NCBI GenBank assembly: GCA_017450435.1
Contig: JAFSTO010000029.1
Span: 1-64,000 of the forward strand
Source of the DNA: Paludibacteraceae bacterium
GTDB lineage: Bacteria > Bacteroidota > Bacteroidia > Bacteroidales > Paludibacteraceae
Length of the DNA stretch: 64,000 nucleotides
Direction: 5' to 3'
Shown: positions 42,902-51,203 of the stretch, piece by piece
Position numbering within the stretch: the stretch's first letter is position 1
Layout of the letters: every line of letters begins with the position of its first letter
Position numbers and translations under genes: made by a program
Notes under the pieces: generated by a model
The model's database searches: none
What the model saw: the letters and a program-made list of their open reading frames with translations, nothing else
Told to the model about the DNA's origin: nothing

Positions 42902-44143
42902 TTAGTCGAGGCAATCATCAAGTGCCTTTGTTATTCCTTCTTTGTCGAGGTGCTGACCAATGAAGACAAGTTTTTCCATTCTGTCGCCGTAGAAGTCGTC
43001 CCAATCGGCGCGTAGCGACGGCTCGCGCATTAGCAGGTCTTGTAACTCGTCTTCAGGCATGGTAGCATACCACTGACCGGCGTTACGCAATTGGAACTGA
43101 CGACCGGCTTGCTCAAATACGTAGCACGTGTCGTATTCGTCTGCGAAATAACAGATTCCCTTGGCACGGATGATGTTTTTAGGCCAGTGTTTGGCTACGA
43201 AATTGTCGAACCTGCCGAGGTTGAACGGGCGACGGTGTTTGTAAACAAATGTTCCGATGCCGTATTCTTCCGCCTCGCCCTCGTCATGATGGTGGTGATG
43301 GTGCTCATGTTCATGCTCATGCTCATGTTCGTGCTCATGCTCGTGCTCATGCTCGTGCTCATGCTCGTGCTCATGCTCGTGCTCATGCTCGTGCTCATCC
43401 TCATCCTCATCCTCATCATGCCCTTCTATGGCTTGTATCCATGCTGCTGAAGATGCTACTTCGTCAAAGTCAAACAGGTGGGTGTTGATAATACGGTCAA
43501 GGTCAACATTACCATAGTTGCACTCGATGATTTCTGCCTTCGGTTGTATGGCGCGGATAATCTCCTTTATGCGGCGTAATTCGTCGGGATTGACGTCGGC
43601 TGCTTTGTTAAGAAGAATGATGTTGCAGAACTCTATTTGTTGTATAAGCAGGTTTTCTATATCTTCCTCGTCAATGTCATGCTTTACCAAGTCGTTGCCG
43701 CTACGGAACTCGTCGCGCATGCGCAGGGCGTCAACCACTGTGACGATACAGTCGAGTTCAGGAAAACCAATAGCTTTTTCCGGTAGTGGAAGGTATGACG
43801 GCATTGAACAGATGGTTTGTGCTATAGGAGCCGGTTCGCATATTCCGCTTGCTTCAATTACAATGTAATCAAAGCACTGCTGGCGAACCAGTCCCTGCAA
43901 CTGTTGCATCAGGTCGGTCTTGAGCGTACAGCAGATACAGCCGTTCTGTAGTGCCACGAGATTGTCGTCCTGCTGAGCCACTACGCCGCCTTTCTGAATA
44001 AGGTCGGCATCAATATTCACTTCGCCGATATCATTGACGATAACGGCAAAGCGAATGCCTTGTTTGTTTTGCAGGATTCTGTTAAGTAGTGTTGTCTTAC
44101 CGCTGCCGAGGTAGCCCGTAAGAAGTAAAACAGGTATGTTCAT
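42902..44143 (-). CDS. CobW/COG0523 GTPase with long His/Glu metal-binding tract
   Basis: A G3E GTPase of the family that delivers metals (zinc, cobalt) to target proteins. In its 413 aa: Walker A GYLGSGKTTL (10-19), the metal site CICC (69-72), IEASG (98-102), a G4 region reading LLNKAADV (178-185), and a CobW C-terminal domain (about 300-412, HRRPFNLGRFDNFVAKHW). Between the two domains lies an acidic and His/Glu tract (about 243-289), mostly alternating HE and ending in six His. Such tracts occur in zinc-handling members but are usually shorter. G4 reads NKAAD where NKxD is typical, so GTP specificity may be altered. Its neighbours (tex, a secreted protein) do not reveal the client, and no zinc-regulated site was recognised. 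Confidence 0.9.
   Translation of the reverse strand: MNIPVLLLTGYLGSGKTTLLNRILQNKQGIRFAVIVNDIGEVNIDADLIQKGGVVAQQDDNLVALQNGCICCTLKTDLMQQLQGLVRQQCFDYIVIEASGICEPAPIAQTICSMPSYLPLPEKAIGFPELDCIVTVVDALRMRDEFRSGNDLVKHDIDEEDIENLLIQQIEFCNIILLNKAADVNPDELRRIKEIIRAIQPKAEIIECNYGNVDLDRIINTHLFDFDEVASSAAWIQAIEGHDEDEDEDEHEHEHEHEHEHEHEHEHEHEHEHEHEHEHEHHHHHHDEGEAEEYGIGTFVYKHRRPFNLGRFDNFVAKHWPKNIIRAKGICYFADEYDTCYVFEQAGRQFQLRNAGQWYATMPEDELQDLLMREPSLRADWDDFYGDRMEKLVFIGQHLDKEGITKALDDCLD
43286..43419. repeat. 6/12-bp tandem repeat encoding the His/Glu tract
   Basis: Near-perfect units of GCTCAT and GCTCGT alternate through most of this stretch inside the CobW-type gene. Expansion or contraction by 6 bp keeps frame, so length variation between cells or strains is plausible. 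Confidence 0.8.
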
Positions 44144-44144
44144 A

Positions 44145-45035
44145 CTAATGTTTGATTTTTATTGTTATGTTTGGATTTGTTGATATTACGTCTTCGTAGA
44201 ACCACGTGCTGCCGAGGCATACGGAGTCTTTGCCGACGATGGTTTTGCCCTCATACTGCTTTATATCTTCGTATGATATGGTTGCGTCAACCAAGTAGAT
44301 GTCGTCAATGGCGAAGTCGTTACCGGCGCCGTAGTCATATACGTAGTTGTATATGGTTAGTTTGATGTCGGTTAATCCGTCCGGCAGTTTGAAGGTGAAG
44401 CCTACTTGATGCCATTTGCTGCTCACGTTCCATCCTCTTGCGTTTGGTAGGGGAGTAACCACCTTGCTTATTGTGTCACTATCAATAGGACCGGTGGTAT
44501 AAGATGCAATAACATTGTCGTCATTATCTGATATGACAAAACGCAAGTTAGGTTTGGCGGCGTTGTATCGTACGTTGGTGTGATACCATGTCATCACGTT
44601 TGCTACGTAGGCATAGAAAGACAATGCACTACCGGGTGTCAGACCGTTGATGGTGGTGCTATAGAAAGGTGCATTACCGCCTCTGCCGTCTATCTCAAGT
44701 AAGTAGCCGCGAGTGTAGTCACCAGGGTAGGTATGGTCGTCTTGTATATGCCATTGTGCACCGCGCCATTGGCTGCCTACGGCTGTGTCACCATTGCAGT
44801 AACCCGACTTGGTAACAAGGTATGCACCGCTATACATAGAGAGGAAGACATCATTGGTTAGCTGACTGTATTGATGACTCATGCCGGGGACAGGCGTGGT
44901 GCTTATGCGCGGGTCGCTCGGGTCGTTGCCTCCAAAGTCCTCATGATAAACGACTGTACCTTCTGTCAGCAGCAACTGAGCGCTGACACTGAGTACTATC
45001 GTTAGTAGGGCAAGTGTATTTAGAACACGTTTCAT
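44145..45035 (-). CDS. Secreted protein with carbohydrate-binding-like beta-sandwich, unknown function
   Basis: A 296-aa exported protein with a signal peptide (MKRVLNTLALLTIVLSVSAQ). The body begins GTVVYHEDFGGNDPSDPRIS and contains LEIDGRGGNAPFYSTTINGL, SFYAYVANVM and FAIDDIYLVDATISYEDI. That pattern is typical of MAM/CBM-like jelly-roll modules of Bacteroidetes adhesins and hydrolases (calcium-binding FAIDDI strand). No catalytic residues or T9SS tail are visible. The end is abrupt (NITIKIKH), so it could be a truncated member of longer gliding/adhesin-like proteins. It sits 1 bp upstream of the CobW gene and 33 bp downstream of rsmG, in an otherwise housekeeping run. Confidence 0.65.
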   Translation of the reverse strand: MKRVLNTLALLTIVLSVSAQLLLTEGTVVYHEDFGGNDPSDPRISTTPVPGMSHQYSQLTNDVFLSMYSGAYLVTKSGYCNGDTAVGSQWRGAQWHIQDDHTYPGDYTRGYLLEIDGRGGNAPFYSTTINGLTPGSALSFYAYVANVMTWYHTNVRYNAAKPNLRFVISDNDDNVIASYTTGPIDSDTISKVVTPLPNARGWNVSSKWHQVGFTFKLPDGLTDIKLTIYNYVYDYGAGNDFAIDDIYLVDATISYEDIKQYEGKTIVGKDSVCLGSTWFYEDVISTNPNITIKIKH

Positions 45036-45068
45036 TTTTGTTGATAAAAGATAACTGTCGGATGTCGG

Positions 45069-45686
45069 TTATACAGGCAGATATACTATTTTTTTTGTCT
45101 TGAAGTATTCTTCGTCAAACCAATAAGAGATGTCTTCCGTTTCTGCTATGTTTCTAAAACGTTGTATCTCACCTTGCAGTTCGCCGCCTTTAAGTGCAAT
45201 GATGCCGTTCGGCAGTGCGTTACGCTGAGTGCGTGAGATGTTTTTTTGTACGAGTTTCCTCAGGTCTGCCAATGGCATTACTGCACGGCTGATAACGAAG
45301 TCGTATTTGCCTTTCTCTTCTTCCGCCCGCTCTTGTATGCAGCGCACGTTGCTAATACCTGCGGCTGTGGCAATCTCTGTTGCTACTCGGATTTTTTTGC
45401 CTACCGAATCAATAAGTGTAAACTTGACTTCGGGAAACATGATGGCAAGCGGAATGCCGGGAAAACCGCCGCCGGTTCCTACATCTAACACTTCGCTTCC
45501 TGACGTGAAATTCAGCCATTTGGCGATTGCAAGAGAGTGAAGAATATGATGCTCGTAAAGATTATCTATATCCTTGCGGGATATGACGTTTATCTTTGCG
45601 TTCCACTCAGGATAGAGTAACCCAAGAGCGGCAAACTGCCGCTCTTGGTGCTCTGTAAGAGAGAAATATTTGCGAATAATATCCAT
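45069..45686 (-). CDS. rsmG: 16S rRNA (guanine(527)-N7)-methyltransferase
   Basis: SAM-dependent methyltransferase modifying G527 (E. coli numbering) in the decoding-centre 530 loop. Loss of it gives low-level streptomycin resistance in other bacteria. The 205-aa protein has the GidB fold, with NVISRKDIDNLYEHHILHSL, the SAM-binding motif VLDVGTGGGFPGIPLAIMFP (about 66-85), FTLIDSVGKKIRVA and DFVISRAVMPLADL. The length is typical. It follows the YebC-family gene by 8 bp and is probably co-transcribed. Confidence 0.95.
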   Translation of the reverse strand: MDIIRKYFSLTEHQERQFAALGLLYPEWNAKINVISRKDIDNLYEHHILHSLAIAKWLNFTSGSEVLDVGTGGGFPGIPLAIMFPEVKFTLIDSVGKKIRVATEIATAAGISNVRCIQERAEEEKGKYDFVISRAVMPLADLRKLVQKNISRTQRNALPNGIIALKGGELQGEIQRFRNIAETEDISYWFDEEYFKTKKIVYLPV

Positions 45687-45694
45687 TCGTTTGC

Positions 45695-46414
45695 TTACTC
45701 TTCAGGTGCCATGTTGGTGAATACGTTCTGTACGTCCTCGTCTTCCTCTATCTTGTCAATGAGTTTCTGCACGCCCTCGCGTTCCTCTGCTGTCAGTTGC
45801 TTCAGGTCGTTAGGAATACGTACAAACTCAGCCGACTTGATTTCAAAGCCGTTCTGCTCAAGATATTTCTGTATGTCGGAGTATGACTCAAATGCTCCAT
45901 AGATGATGATGTTGCCGTCTTCGTCCTGGCCGAGTTCGTCCACGCCGTAGTCAATAAGTTCGAGTTCCAACTCGTCCATATCCACGTCTTTAGGAGCTGT
46001 GGTAAAGACGCACTTGCGGTCAAAGAGGAACTGCAGGCAACCTTGTGTGCCGAGTGAACCGCCGTGTTTGGTGAAGTACGAACGGATGTTAGCAACTGTG
46101 CGCATGTTGTTGTCGGTGGCTGTTTCTACAAAGATAGCTATGCCATGCGGACCATATCCCTCATAACATATCTCTTTGTATCCCTCGGTGGACTTGTCTG
46201 TCGCTTTCTTGATAGCACGCTCAATATTTTCCTTAGGCATGTTCTCCTCTTTTGCCTGCTTGATAAGCACGCGCAAACGTGGGTTACCATCAGGGTCAGG
46301 ACCGCCGGCACGTACGGCTATTGTGATTTCTTTGCCAATCTTTGTAAAGGTCTTTGCCATGTGACCCCAGCGCGCCAACTTTGTGGCCTTGCGATATTCA
46401 AATGCTCTTCCCAT
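45695..46414 (-). CDS. YebC/PmpR-family transcriptional regulator (TACO1-like)
   Basis: A 239-aa cytoplasmic protein of the YebC family, now thought to affect translation of difficult sequences as well as transcription. Landmarks are MGRAFEYRKATKLARWGHMA, FTKIGKEITIAVRAGGPDPD, NPRLRVLIKQAKEENMPKEN, IERAIKKAT, and GYGPHGIAIFVE with the three-domain layout. The usual N-terminus in E. coli is MAGHSKW. The variant MGRAFEYRKA is the form common in Bacteroidetes. It is first in a run with rsmG. I found no consensus promoter in the 56-bp gap upstream. Confidence 0.92.
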   Translation of the reverse strand: MGRAFEYRKATKLARWGHMAKTFTKIGKEITIAVRAGGPDPDGNPRLRVLIKQAKEENMPKENIERAIKKATDKSTEGYKEICYEGYGPHGIAIFVETATDNNMRTVANIRSYFTKHGGSLGTQGCLQFLFDRKCVFTTAPKDVDMDELELELIDYGVDELGQDEDGNIIIYGAFESYSDIQKYLEQNGFEIKSAEFVRIPNDLKQLTAEEREGVQKLIDKIEEDEDVQNVFTNMAPEE

Positions 46415-46470
46415 TGTTTTGTATGTATTTAATTTTTATTTTTGTAACGTTATTTATGTATTTGTTTTGT

Positions 46471-49059
46471 TTATTTTGATGCTTGAACGCTGTCTGCCGG
46501 TACTGCCGGAACACTGTCTGCCGGCACAGGGTCGGCGTAGCGCTTGATAATCTCTGTATGGCGCTCGGTGATGGTGAGGTCGAACTCTACCCGGCGGTTC
46601 TTGGCACGGCCTTTTGAGGTGGCGTTGCTCTCAATTGGCATCGTGTCACCATAGCCTCTTGCGGTCAGGCGCTCGGCTGCCACTCCTTTGCTAATCAGGT
46701 AATCGCGAACAGCGTTTGCGCGGTCGTCTGACAGCTTGAGGTTGGCTTGAGGCTTGCCTACATTGTCAGTGTGACCTTGTACTTCGGCGGTGTAGTTAGG
46801 ATTATCAAGGAATATTTGAGCTATCTCGTCAAGAATACCATAAGAGTTACGTTTAATTTTGGCTTTGCCGGTCTCAAACTGTATGCCTTGCATTGCTTTT
46901 CTGAACACGCTGATTATCTCCTTGCTCTCCTCCGGGCAACCCTTGTTGTCGGCAGGACCTGCCATCTCCGGACACATATCTTTATAGTCGGGTACTCCGT
47001 CGCCGTCGGAATCAGCCTCACAGCCTCTCTCGTCCACGTGTCCGAGTGCGGCAGCAGGTGTGTTCGGGCATTGGTCAAGGTAGTCAGGCACGCCGTCGCC
47101 ATCGCTGTCTATAGGACAACCTTTCTCGTCAATGCCTCCTAATGCCTCTACAGGAGTGTTAGGACATTGGTCTCTCCAGTCGGGGACACCGTCACCGTCG
47201 GAGTCTAATTCGCAACCTTTGTCGTCCACGTGACCCTTGGCTTCAGCCGGTGTGTCGGGGCACTCGTCGCGATAGTCTTCTACGCCGTCACCGTCGCTGT
47301 CAAGAGCACAACCTTTCTCGTCCACATAACCATAGACCTCAGGCTGCGTGTTCGGGCACTCGTCTTCGTAATCGGGTACACCGTCACCATCAGTGTCGAT
47401 AGGACAACCCTTCTCGTCAATCAGACCATAGGCGGCAACAGGAGTCTCTACACACTCGTCCATGTAGTCGGGCACACCGTCACCATCGCTGTCGAGCGGA
47501 CAACCAAGAACGTCAACTCGCACTTCCTTCGGAGTACCAAGGCACATGTCAATCTTGTCCTTAACGCCGTCTTTGTCTCGGTCGCGGTCTTTCCAACCCC
47601 ATACGATATTCAAGCCCATCTCGATGTTGAAACCTTTTGTTTTATATGGTGCGGGGATGTTGCTGTCACCTTTAGGTATCTGAGCCCAGGTGAGTGGCAC
47701 GTAGTCCGCTGCCACTGTCAGTACAAACGGGCCGCCGCGCAGACCGAAGGCTGCACCAAGATTGCTCCATTTGCCGTTGAGGAACGAGTATGACACACCG
47801 AAGTTGAACCAAGTGCACGGACGAACACTTGCGCCGAAGGTGAGTTCCTCATACAGTTTGGCATTGAAGAGCATGGTCTTCGAATACAGACCGAGACCGA
47901 GAATGTCGTTGCAGAAGTATGCGTCAACACCGGCGTTCAGTTTCATTGTCAGAGGCGCAAGAAATCCTTTCTTGCCGGCACCGTCTGCAGTGAGAGCTTT
48001 TTGGCCTATCTCTTTCAGTGTACCTATCACTGTGTCAACTAACATTTGCGTTTGGAACTGTCCTTTCTCGTCCACAAAATCGCTGTATTTCATGTCACCC
48101 ACGCCGTCATATACAGCATTTAGCGTGTAGTTGTATTTGTTACCTGTCCAGTAAACGGCACCGATATCGGTGAGTGAGAGTGATATCTTCACCATCTTAT
48201 GCGGCTGGTATGTAGCGCCGAGGTCGAACCCCAAACCATAGCCGTTAGGTGTGGCAAAGGTCTTTATCATATCGCTGGTGGAGCCGTTGGTAGGCAGTAC
48301 GCCGCCGTCTATCCAGGCTTTGATGTCTTCGTATGAGGCAGAGCTGGGGAGGGAACGGAAAGGACCGGCTATACGCAACATACCGGTTCCGTCAATGTTC
48401 CACTGTTCGGGAGAAGCATTGAGCTCCAGTCTGTTCTGCTTCATGCCTACGTATGCCAAACCGTCAATCAACTTTACCTTAAAGCCCCATGACCATTGGT
48501 CGTTTTGTTTTCTGGAGTAGCCTCCGCTTATGGCAAGGTAGGCCTGACCTGCGGCACCGAGGGCCTTGAGATTATACACATTGTTGCCCGTAAGGTCCTT
48601 CATTCCGCCGCCTAAGGCAAAGCGGAAGAGGTCGCGCGGCATGCCAAGACCAAGGTCGGCGTTCAACTCTATGGCTGCGTGCCAATAGCCGTCTTTCTTT
48701 GTGCGTGCACCAAAGGCAAGCAGAGGCATTGAGGTGTTCATGCGAACAAGAGTATTCGGACGAAAGGCTGATATGAGACTCTTTCTCGAATCGGGGTGCA
48801 ATGCCGTCATTGTTTTGCCGTCCTGCTTGAAGAGCAGGTCGCTCATCGTGAACGAGTTCTGTCCGCCGTAGAGGTTGAGGTGGCCCAAGACGGGTAAGAT
48901 GAAATATCCGTCGGTAAGCGGCTCGAAGGCGGGGTTGATATAGTGCCTGTACGGAGCTATCTCAAGCATGTTGGTGGTGCTTACCTCCTGAGCGGTGATA
49001 CTCATGCTGCAGGCTATCAATAGCGTGAGCAGAAATGATATATGCTTTGTGCGTCTCAT
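46471..49059 (-). CDS. OmpA-family outer-membrane protein with DUF5723 barrel and thrombospondin type 3 repeats
   Basis: An 862-aa protein. A signal peptide (ending SITAQ) is followed by a DUF5723-like barrel region (about 25-490). Calcium-binding TSP3 repeats occupy about 495-710, and an OmpA domain lies at about 730-830, with NPNYTAEVQGHTDNVGKPQA, SDDRANAVRDYLISKGV, and GDTMPIESNATSKGRAKNRR. The TSP3 region holds six near-identical 32-residue units with the core DSDGDGVPDYxDxCPxTP and one degenerate unit before them. OmpA domains bind meso-diaminopimelate of peptidoglycan, so the protein should tether the outer membrane to the wall. It follows the 616-aa lipoprotein gene by 51 bp and shares its promoter. 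Confidence 0.88.
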   Translation of the reverse strand: MRRTKHISFLLTLLIACSMSITAQEVSTTNMLEIAPYRHYINPAFEPLTDGYFILPVLGHLNLYGGQNSFTMSDLLFKQDGKTMTALHPDSRKSLISAFRPNTLVRMNTSMPLLAFGARTKKDGYWHAAIELNADLGLGMPRDLFRFALGGGMKDLTGNNVYNLKALGAAGQAYLAISGGYSRKQNDQWSWGFKVKLIDGLAYVGMKQNRLELNASPEQWNIDGTGMLRIAGPFRSLPSSASYEDIKAWIDGGVLPTNGSTSDMIKTFATPNGYGLGFDLGATYQPHKMVKISLSLTDIGAVYWTGNKYNYTLNAVYDGVGDMKYSDFVDEKGQFQTQMLVDTVIGTLKEIGQKALTADGAGKKGFLAPLTMKLNAGVDAYFCNDILGLGLYSKTMLFNAKLYEELTFGASVRPCTWFNFGVSYSFLNGKWSNLGAAFGLRGGPFVLTVAADYVPLTWAQIPKGDSNIPAPYKTKGFNIEMGLNIVWGWKDRDRDKDGVKDKIDMCLGTPKEVRVDVLGCPLDSDGDGVPDYMDECVETPVAAYGLIDEKGCPIDTDGDGVPDYEDECPNTQPEVYGYVDEKGCALDSDGDGVEDYRDECPDTPAEAKGHVDDKGCELDSDGDGVPDWRDQCPNTPVEALGGIDEKGCPIDSDGDGVPDYLDQCPNTPAAALGHVDERGCEADSDGDGVPDYKDMCPEMAGPADNKGCPEESKEIISVFRKAMQGIQFETGKAKIKRNSYGILDEIAQIFLDNPNYTAEVQGHTDNVGKPQANLKLSDDRANAVRDYLISKGVAAERLTARGYGDTMPIESNATSKGRAKNRRVEFDLTITERHTEIIKRYADPVPADSVPAVPADSVQASK
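46927..47600. repeat. 96-bp tandem repeats encoding the TSP3 units
   Basis: Six in-frame copies of about 96 bp, each with the DSDGDGVPD-type core, occur inside the OmpA-family gene, plus a partial copy at the upstream end. Homologous recombination between copies could change the spacer length between barrel and OmpA domain. Confidence 0.8.
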
Positions 49060-49110
49060 TGTAGTATGTTTTCTTTTAACGAAGCGTTCAACATCGGGTT
49101 AACAGATGAT

Positions 49111-50961
49111 TTATTGTTTCTTGCCCCCTTGTTCACCAAAAGGCAGACGCAGGTAGGCATCAGCATCTGCGGATAGTGCCACTTTGATGGTTAACTTGGT
49201 CTCCGAGCCTAAAGAAACAGGGAACACTGCTCCTTTGTCCTTTAGTTTGCTTACATCCACATCGGTTATGTCAAGGTCGAAGGCTATCTCTTTGGCTTTT
49301 GCTATCTTGTCAAGGTCGTCTTGGTCAATGTCAACCACCAATTGTGAGTCATTTGGTTTGTTGACGTTTCCGCTTCCGTCATAGTCGGTCGGACCAAGAA
49401 TCATCAGGTGATTGTCTTCGTTAATAGTCATTCCTACATCCTTGCCGTCTTTGTCAAGGAAGTGTACTTGTGCTTTCACGTCAAACGGGATGTAACTCTG
49501 GGCGGTCATCACCAGTTTCAGGTTTTTGACGCCTATCGAGTCAATTGCATCTACGTTGCTAACCAGCGATTGCAGAGAGAGCGAGTCCATCGCTGCATGC
49601 ACCGTGTCCTTGAAAGCAAGGTGAGTTCCTTCGTTTAGCTTGAAAGGAATGGTGACTATGGCGTTGATATCAACCTTCGTGTCTTTGGTCATTCGGTGTT
49701 GGCTTACACCTGTTACCTCGTACGGACTGAAGTCGTAGCTATAGCGGACGATGTCAGGGCGTATCTCGAATATATATGACAAGTTGCCATTGTCGTTATT
49801 GAACAGGACCGTATTGGTTGAGCGTGTCTCAAGCGGCGAGTAAACGGTGTGGTAGTTAGGCAGGTCTTTGTCGTAGCTTGTCTTTGTCGGGTCGCCATAG
49901 AAGGTGGCACGATGCGTTGTATGGTCCTTCAGTGCCTCTACCTCAAGATAGGAGATATGCATGTGCATCGGCGCTGCTATGCCGGTCGTTATGTCAAGTC
50001 GCAACTGAGGCTCGGCTATAGGAATGGTAATCTCGCGAAGGTTGTTCCAGAAGTCCCACATCTCGGAAATCTTCATCTCGTCAGAATCACGCATCTCTTT
50101 GGATGCTGCGAAATAACCATATATCGCGGAGTAGTCGATGAAGTCAACCGTAAACTTGTACGAGAATGATGAGCGGTCGTCTAATGTCAGTGTCTCACCG
50201 GGGTTGAGGTGTATGGTGAAGCGCATGACGAAGGTTACCGAGTCGGTGACGGTATTGGTTGTCTGGTCGTATGGTTTACTCGGGTCTTTCAGAAGGTTGA
50301 TGTCGAAGTTGTCAACGATGATAGGAATGTCGGTGTTATACCCTTGGCCGGACAACGGAATGTTCACTGTCTGACCGGCGCTGCGGGGCATGTTGTCGGG
50401 CAGAATAATGTCAAGCTGTTTGATGCGGGAGAAGTCCAAGCCGAAGTTCTGGCTGAAATTGGAACTGAAATTTGCAGACTCAATACTCATCTTGTCCAAA
50501 CGCTCGTTGTTAAGCACTGTGTTCACACCGGAGAGCTTCAGACCAATCGGAAAATCCAAAATGATATCCGTGCCGGGGTCGGTGATATACGTCTTTCCGT
50601 CGGGCATAACAGGTATGCCCGGGTAGGTCTCGCTCACCTTTTGCTGCATCATCAGTTCGGATGTCGTACTTGAGAAATAATTGGAAAGGTTGATAGGGTG
50701 GAACTGTTTGTCGAAGGCAAAACTGTCTTCAAACTGATAGATACCCTCTGCATTGAGAGTGATTTTGTCGATGGTTGTGTCGGTCAGAAAATCGGTCATC
50801 TTGGCGGTGATACTGCCAACGGGTAATGCCAGCCCCATCGATACTTTGGCAGAGTTGTCAATGTTCTGCATGTCAAGATCCGCCATACAGCTCGTCAGCA
50901 TCACGGATGCAAGAAGAGTTGCGGCGAAAATCGATTTGAAACATGAAAAAGTAGGTTTCAT
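49111..50961 (-). CDS. Large lipoprotein of unknown function paired with the OmpA-family gene
   Basis: A 616-aa predicted lipoprotein (MKPTFSCFKSIFAATLLASV to LTSC, lipid-attachment Cys near 25). The body is beta-rich and repetitive in style (VNIPLSGQGYNTDIPIIVDN, ITIPFKLNEGTHLAFKDTV, LVVDIDQDDLDKIAKAKEIA), which suggests several Ig-like or beta-sandwich modules. I recognise no named family. It is the first gene of the unit with the OmpA-family protein, under a consensus promoter. The two may form an envelope complex. A C-terminal Gly/Lys stretch (EQGGKKQ) is not a sorting signal I know. Confidence 0.7.
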   Translation of the reverse strand: MKPTFSCFKSIFAATLLASVMLTSCMADLDMQNIDNSAKVSMGLALPVGSITAKMTDFLTDTTIDKITLNAEGIYQFEDSFAFDKQFHPINLSNYFSSTTSELMMQQKVSETYPGIPVMPDGKTYITDPGTDIILDFPIGLKLSGVNTVLNNERLDKMSIESANFSSNFSQNFGLDFSRIKQLDIILPDNMPRSAGQTVNIPLSGQGYNTDIPIIVDNFDINLLKDPSKPYDQTTNTVTDSVTFVMRFTIHLNPGETLTLDDRSSFSYKFTVDFIDYSAIYGYFAASKEMRDSDEMKISEMWDFWNNLREITIPIAEPQLRLDITTGIAAPMHMHISYLEVEALKDHTTHRATFYGDPTKTSYDKDLPNYHTVYSPLETRSTNTVLFNNDNGNLSYIFEIRPDIVRYSYDFSPYEVTGVSQHRMTKDTKVDINAIVTIPFKLNEGTHLAFKDTVHAAMDSLSLQSLVSNVDAIDSIGVKNLKLVMTAQSYIPFDVKAQVHFLDKDGKDVGMTINEDNHLMILGPTDYDGSGNVNKPNDSQLVVDIDQDDLDKIAKAKEIAFDLDITDVDVSKLKDKGAVFPVSLGSETKLTIKVALSADADAYLRLPFGEQGGKKQ

Positions 50962-51019
50962 TGTGTATGGTGTTTATGTTTTATTCTTTACGGATTTCTA
51001 TAGATGCCTATAAAACGTG

Positions 51020-51050
51020 CAAAGGTAGTGATTTTTTCTTACATAGACAA
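51020..51050 (-). promoter_or_regulatory. Promoter for the lipoprotein-OmpA unit
   Basis: On the minus strand TTG (51048-51050), a 20-nt spacer and TACCTTTG (51020-51027). The leader to the ATG at 50961 is about 50 nt. Confidence 0.7.
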
Positions 51051-51203
51051 GCAAATAATGAAAATAACGAAAAAAAACTATCCTAACGTTAATTTTTCAA
51101 AAGTGCTGCATTCATTTAGTCGGCAGGTACTGTTGTGGTATGGTTCTTGCTGTAGTTAACTTAGCAATATCAGAATAATTGATAAAAGGACAAAAGTCAA
51201 GTG

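Noticed and set aside
43195..43450. Long open frames on both strands across the His/Glu tract
   Set aside because: They are side-effects of the 6/12-bp repeat, which has no stop codon in several frames. Only the CobW frame continues into conserved domains on both sides.
46927..47600. Regularly spaced repeats considered as a CRISPR array
   Set aside because: Units are contiguous 96-bp coding repeats in frame, with no separate spacers and no cas genes. They encode TSP3 calcium-binding motifs.
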